Positions 6,510 to 9,011 of a DNA stretch of 9,011 nucleotides are shown piece after piece. Source of the stretch: Elusimicrobia bacterium RIFCSPHIGHO2_02_FULL_57_9. GTDB taxonomy: Bacteria > Elusimicrobiota > Elusimicrobia > UBA1565 > UBA9628. Under the pieces are notes generated by a model. That model worked only from the letters and a program-made list of their open reading frames with translations, made no database searches and was not told the origin of the DNA. Each line of letters opens with the position of its first letter. The first letter of the stretch is position 1. The position numbers were made by a program, and so were the translations under genes. The DNA is taken from the NCBI GenBank assembly GCA_001800015.1, contig MGUO01000070.1, forward strand, positions 6,458 through 15,468. Reading direction: 5' to 3'.

Positions 6510-7158
6510 CTTCACCCGTTTGCGCATCTACCGCGAGTGCCCTTGGAAATATAAATTGATGTTCATCGATGGAATGAAAATTCCATCGACGCCCCAATCG
6601 GCCGTGGGACTGGCCTTGCATCGCGCTTTGGAGTCTTTTCACCGCGCCAATTCCGAGGATCTGGAGTTTCTGCTCGAGCGCTATGGCCGCGAGGATAAGG
6701 GCCGGCGATTTTTGGAGAAATATTTCGAGCAAAACCGGGCCCGGCGCACGCGCATCATCGGCAACGAGAAGGAATTTGTTTATCCCTTAGGTCCCCATAT
6801 GGTCCGGGGCATGGTGGACCGCATTGACCAGCGGCCGGACGGCGGCATTGAAATCATCGATTACAAAACGCAATTAGATCAGAAAGAATATCCTCTGGCC
6901 GATAATCTCCAACTACATTTTTACGCGCTAGGCGTGCGCGAATGCCTAAATCTCAAGCCCTCTTGGCTGACGGTGCATTATCTGGCCGCCGGAAAGACCG
7001 ACAGCATCGCCTACGACGATTCCGGGGAGGATGAGCTCAAGCGGCTGATCATTGAAACCGCCGAGCACATTGAAGCCGGGGAGTTTCGCTCGGACAGCTC
7101 CTTTTGCCCGCGCTGTGATTTCCGCAAAGGCTGTCAGTTTTCGATTGCTCGCGATTAG
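6499..7158 (+). CDS. Cas4/AddB-like PD-(D/E)XK nuclease with putative Fe-S cluster
   Basis: This 219-residue protein looks like a stand-alone RecB-type nuclease. It opens with SFTRLRIYRECPWKY, typical of this superfamily, with C14. The nuclease core follows: H41 (GLALHRALESFH), D107 (VRGMVDRID), D121-x-K123 (IEIIDYKT) and the helical Q-motif QLHFYALG near 138–145. The C-terminus holds C203-x2-C206-x5-C212 (FCPRCDFRKGC). One early cysteine plus three clustered late ones is the arrangement that binds a 4Fe-4S cluster in Cas4 and AddB. No cas genes, CRISPR repeats or helicase gene are nearby, so a general DNA-processing role is more likely than adaptation to phage. The start lies inside rsmD (11-base overlap, different frame), suggesting one transcript. 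The nuclease assignment is strong; the pathway is unknown. Confidence 0.85.
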   Translation: MEISFTRLRIYRECPWKYKLMFIDGMKIPSTPQSAVGLALHRALESFHRANSEDLEFLLERYGREDKGRRFLEKYFEQNRARRTRIIGNEKEFVYPLGPHMVRGMVDRIDQRPDGGIEIIDYKTQLDQKEYPLADNLQLHFYALGVRECLNLKPSWLTVHYLAAGKTDSIAYDDSGEDELKRLIIETAEHIEAGEFRSDSSFCPRCDFRKGCQFSIARD

Positions 7159-7220
7159 TACTAAAAACGTGTCACTAAAAAAGATGAAAATGCTGGGAAA
7201 ATATAGACTTTTTGCCATGG

Positions 7221-7240
7221 TTATGATGACGTCATCATAA
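7221..7240. repeat. Perfect 20-bp palindrome in convergent intergenic gap
   Basis: TTATGATGAC (7221–7230) is followed directly by its exact reverse complement GTCATCATAA (7231–7240). The core is TGACGTCA. As RNA it could form an 8-bp stem with an ACGT loop, but no U-run follows on either strand, so it is a poor intrinsic terminator. As DNA it resembles a site for a symmetric dimer. It lies between two convergent genes with no start codon close by. A smaller inverted repeat, AAAGAT-T-ATCTTT, follows at 7245–7257. Confidence 0.7.
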
Positions 7241-7309
7241 AATAAAAGATTATCTTTGAAAAATAAAGTTTTTTCGTAAAACCGGCGACGCGTTTTTGCG
7301 TTTTGTCCC

Positions 7310-7327
7310 AGCCGTTAGGCTTTTTTT
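7310..7327 (+). terminator. Weak Rho-independent terminator candidate after the rsmD–nuclease operon
   Basis: AGCC (7310–7313), loop GTTA and GGCT (7318–7321) precede a run of seven T (7321–7327). The stem is only four base pairs, so support is limited. A similar weak element, ACGC-GTTTTT-GCGT followed by TTT, lies at 7288–7304. Both read in the plus direction, some 130–150 bases past the nuclease stop. Confidence 0.3.
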
Positions 7328-7335
7328 CCGCGCCA

Positions 7336-8163
7336 TTAAGCGCTGAAGCGCAGCTCGCTGGAAAGGCTGACCTGGTTTTTCCCTTCGCGTTTGGCTTGGT
7401 AGAGGTTGGCGTCGGCCTGCTGCAGAATATCTTTTCCGCCCAGATTTTCATCTCCCGTGAATGTGGCTACCCCAATACTGATCGTGGCCAAATAGCCGTT
7501 CTTGGCGATTCCGGTGCAAATACGCTCGGCCGCTTGCCTGGCCGTTTCCTGGTCGGTTCCGGGCATGATGACCAAGAACTCGTCGCCTCCGTGGCGCCCG
7601 AATATATCGTCGGAGCGGATGTTGGCCGAGATGGTTTCCGCGGTTTCCTTGATAACCCGGTCGCCGAAAAGGTGGCCGTGGCTGTCGTTGATTTTCTTGA
7701 AATCGTCGATATCCAGAATCAGGACGGAAAGCGGATTTTTGCGGGTGAGCGAGTTCTGCATCTCCAACTCCAGGACTTCGTGGAGATAGCCATGGGTGTA
7801 TGCCCCGGTCAAGCTGTCGGTGACGGATTTAAGGTGCAGCTCGTCTATGCGCGCGCTTAGGATGCGGTTGTTGACCCGCTGCTTTTCGCTGTGCAATCCC
7901 AGGACATAACCAAAGAGTATGAAGGTTGTGACCGTGCCCACGCCCATATAGAGATAGAAGGGGAAATTATACTGCAGCTCGTGCCTGATCCATAAGGCCT
8001 TGAGGAGCGGGTCGGAAATCCAATAGCGCATGATAAAGGCCCCGATGGGTGAGCTGATTCCCAGGAAAAAACCAATGATCGGATAGGCCAGATAATGAGG
8101 CGTGGCCCGCAATAGGGGACGGAGATCCTGGAAGTCGTTTTTTCGGCGGCGCTTGCTCGTCAC
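7336..8163 (-). CDS. Membrane-bound diguanylate cyclase (two TM segments, GGDEF domain)
   Basis: From GTG 8163 the protein has 275 residues. A basic N-terminus (SKRRRK) precedes two membrane segments (~24–45 and ~67–90), with a short outside loop between them. A short coiled linker leads to a GGDEF domain (~113–270): DSLTGAY, LDIDDFKKINDSHGH (150–164), the intact catalytic GGDEF at 192–196, and an inhibitory-site RSDD at 183–186, exactly five residues before GGDEF. It should therefore make cyclic di-GMP in the cytoplasm and be feedback-inhibited by it. A longer open frame reaches 8280 but overlaps the upstream gene and gives unlikely proline/cysteine-rich sequence, so GTG 8163 is preferred. 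It begins 13 bases after the upstream stop, and TATAAT lies six bases before it. It is the last gene of the minus-strand run. No sensory domain is visible apart from the membrane segments. Confidence 0.9.
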   Translation of the reverse strand: MTSKRRRKNDFQDLRPLLRATPHYLAYPIIGFFLGISSPIGAFIMRYWISDPLLKALWIRHELQYNFPFYLYMGVGTVTTFILFGYVLGLHSEKQRVNNRILSARIDELHLKSVTDSLTGAYTHGYLHEVLELEMQNSLTRKNPLSVLILDIDDFKKINDSHGHLFGDRVIKETAETISANIRSDDIFGRHGGDEFLVIMPGTDQETARQAAERICTGIAKNGYLATISIGVATFTGDENLGGKDILQQADANLYQAKREGKNQVSLSSELRFSA

Positions 8164-8169
8164 ACCGTG

Positions 8170-8175
8170 ATTATA
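8170..8175 (-). promoter_or_regulatory. -10-like TATAAT six bases before the diguanylate cyclase start
   Basis: Minus-strand TATAAT (8175–8170) is followed by CACGGT and the GTG at 8163, the same geometry as before rsmD. No good -35 is seen at 17–18 bases (CCGCGC/TCCGCG). It overlaps the end of the upstream gene and may be an internal leaderless promoter. An alternative is translation from the upstream message using the weak TAGG at 8179–8176. Confidence 0.35.
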
Positions 8176-8176
8176 C

Positions 8177-8698
8177 CTAAAACAGCAACAGCGCGCGGAT
8201 GTTGCCGCCGCCCCAGGGATGGGCGGCGGAGGCCTTAAAGGTGGCATAAAAGCCCATGCCCAAGCCGATGTCCGAATCACCTTTATTAAAGGCCGGTTCG
8301 CCTAGGACAAGCGCGGAAAATCCATAGCCCATGGTCTTTTCTAATTCCAGCCAGTGGTGAACTTCCTGGCGGTCTTTGTTCTCTTCCGAGATGAAACGGA
8401 ACTTGAAATCCAAGCCCGCGATCAAGGAGCGGCGGAATTTAAGCTCTTGCTTAAGCAGCAGCTCGCAGCAGTCGAAGCTGGCCGCGTTAATTCGGTAGGC
8501 GGCACTTGAGCTGTGCCAGCGCCGGGCCCAATCCACGGGATAAGAAAAGCTCAGCAGATTAATGAAGTAACTCGAGTCAAACAACGGCTCGGGATCGATG
8601 CGATCCATCTGGCTTCTGACGAAAACGGCCTGAGCCGCAGAGGCAGAGAACAGGGCCGCGCCTAAAACGGCCCATTGCCTCAGGGGTTTAAGGACCAC
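8177..8698 (-). CDS. Exported β-rich protein, probably outer-membrane or periplasmic
   Basis: I do not recognise a named family. The 173-residue protein starts at GTG 8698 and has a clear signal peptide: basic LKPLRQ, hydrophobic WAVLGAALFSASA, and AQA as cleavage site after residue 24. The mature ~149 residues contain alternating polar/hydrophobic stretches typical of β-strands (ELKFRRSLIAGLDFKFRFI, WLELEKTMGYGFSALVLG, DIGLGMGFYATFKA) and end in RALLLF, a terminal phenylalanine as in many outer-membrane β-barrels. A CC pair lies mid-protein (FDCCELL). A small barrel is plausible; a truncated larger barrel protein is an alternative. The start overlaps the SixA-like gene by 19 bases, and the diguanylate cyclase start follows its stop by 13 bases, so the three are probably one operon. 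Confidence 0.75.
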   Translation of the reverse strand: MVLKPLRQWAVLGAALFSASAAQAVFVRSQMDRIDPEPLFDSSYFINLLSFSYPVDWARRWHSSSAAYRINAASFDCCELLLKQELKFRRSLIAGLDFKFRFISEENKDRQEVHHWLELEKTMGYGFSALVLGEPAFNKGDSDIGLGMGFYATFKASAAHPWGGGNIRALLLF

Positions 8699-9011
8699 AG
8701 GGATTTGGCGGGCGCTCTATCGCCGATTTCCAGCGCGACGATTCCGCCGGGCTGTAGTTCGAAAATCTTTCCTGATAGATAAGCCGCCAGCTCCCCTAAT
8801 TGGGGCTGGTGGCCTACGGCCAGCAACTCGCAGGCCCGGGCGATTTCCTTTTGCAGCTCCGCATAAAGCAGTTCGGCGTTCATGGCATTGGACAAGGCAT
8901 CGAAATCCCTGACGCCGGAAACGGGCTTAAGGATGGAGGCTGCCTCCAGGGCCGTCTGCTCGGCGCGCTTTAAAGGGCTGTGAAGAATGATTCGAGGGCG
9001 CCCTCCCCGAT
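8680..9011 (-). CDS. sixA: SixA-like phosphohistidine phosphatase (partial, N-terminus off window)
   Basis: The minus-strand frame is open from the window end to TGA at 8682–8680, about 110 residues. It matches the C-terminal two thirds of the SixA branch of histidine phosphatases: IILHSPLKRAEQTA near the start, LLYAELQKEI in the middle, then VGHQPQLGELAAYLSG with the second catalytic histidine, and a closing LWSLNP. The first RHG motif lies outside the window. In E. coli SixA (161 residues) removes phosphate from histidine in a phosphotransfer domain. Here the partner is unknown, but the downstream c-di-GMP enzyme fits a signalling setting. The initial start is not visible; TTG 8895 and ATG 8883 fall inside the conserved domain and are not real starts. 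Confidence 0.85.
   Translation of the reverse strand, partial: RGGRPRIILHSPLKRAEQTALEAASILKPVSGVRDFDALSNAMNAELLYAELQKEIARACELLAVGHQPQLGELAAYLSGKIFELQPGGIVALEIGDRAPAKSLWSLNP

Noticed and set aside
6499..7158. CRISPR-associated Cas4 as part of a CRISPR locus
   Set aside because: No repeats, no cas1/cas2 and no other cas genes are in the window; only the nuclease family resemblance supports it.
7184..7240. 18-codon ORF (MKMLGKYRLFAMVMMTSS) ending in the palindrome
   Set aside because: No Shine-Dalgarno or -10 signal at the usual place. The same MMTSS ending appears on the other strand purely because of the palindrome, so the ORF is most likely incidental.
8164..8280. N-terminal extension of the diguanylate cyclase up to 8280
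   Set aside because: It overlaps the upstream gene, is rich in Pro, Ala and Cys with no domain signal, and GTG 8163 is well placed just after the upstream stop.

Overview
The window comes from a Gram-negative-type bacterium of moderately high G+C. One protein has a signal peptide and an outer-membrane-style C-terminus, and signalling proteins are dense (Ser/Thr kinase, receiver domain, GGDEF, SixA-type phosphatase). The mix of exported TPR-kinase, receiver–metallo-β-lactamase fusion and SD-poor starts would suit a deep-branching phylum such as Elusimicrobiota. That is an impression from gene style, not a demonstrated assignment. No rRNA, tRNA, CRISPR array, insertion sequence or phage gene was found.

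Layout. (1) 1–1439, minus strand: N-terminal 479 residues of a membrane Ser/Thr protein kinase with an exported TPR domain, cut by the window edge. It has a recognisable promoter (TTGACA/TAGACT) and a perfect 8-bp inverted repeat upstream. (2) 1606–2286, plus: an AT-richer orphan, probably exported, with a disputed N-terminus. (3) 2373–4645, plus: a two-gene operon of an aldehyde dehydrogenase and an endonuclease IV-like AP endonuclease, coupled by an ATGA overlap. (4) 4642–5904, minus: a response-regulator receiver fused to a metallo-β-lactamase-fold hydrolase, convergent with the nuclease gene and sharing its TTAA stop. (5) 5931–7158, plus: rsmD overlapping a small Cas4/AddB-type PD-(D/E)XK nuclease with four cysteines placed for an Fe-S cluster. 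(6) 7159–7335: AT-rich convergent gap with a perfect 20-bp palindrome and weak terminator-like hairpins. (7) 7336–9011, minus: a compact run of SixA-like phosphohistidine phosphatase (partial), exported β-rich protein and membrane diguanylate cyclase.

How the genes fit together. Plausible themes are signalling (kinase, receiver–hydrolase, GGDEF enzyme, SixA) and nucleic-acid maintenance (AP endonuclease, Fe-S nuclease, RsmD). The aldehyde dehydrogenase next to an AP endonuclease could pair removal of reactive aldehydes with repair of damage, but that is only inference. A cross-gene pattern stands out: four start codons (1606, 2373, 5931, 8163) are each preceded, after exactly six bases, by a TANNNT -10-like hexamer, and convincing Shine-Dalgarno sequences are mostly missing. 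This suggests leaderless transcription is common in this genome.
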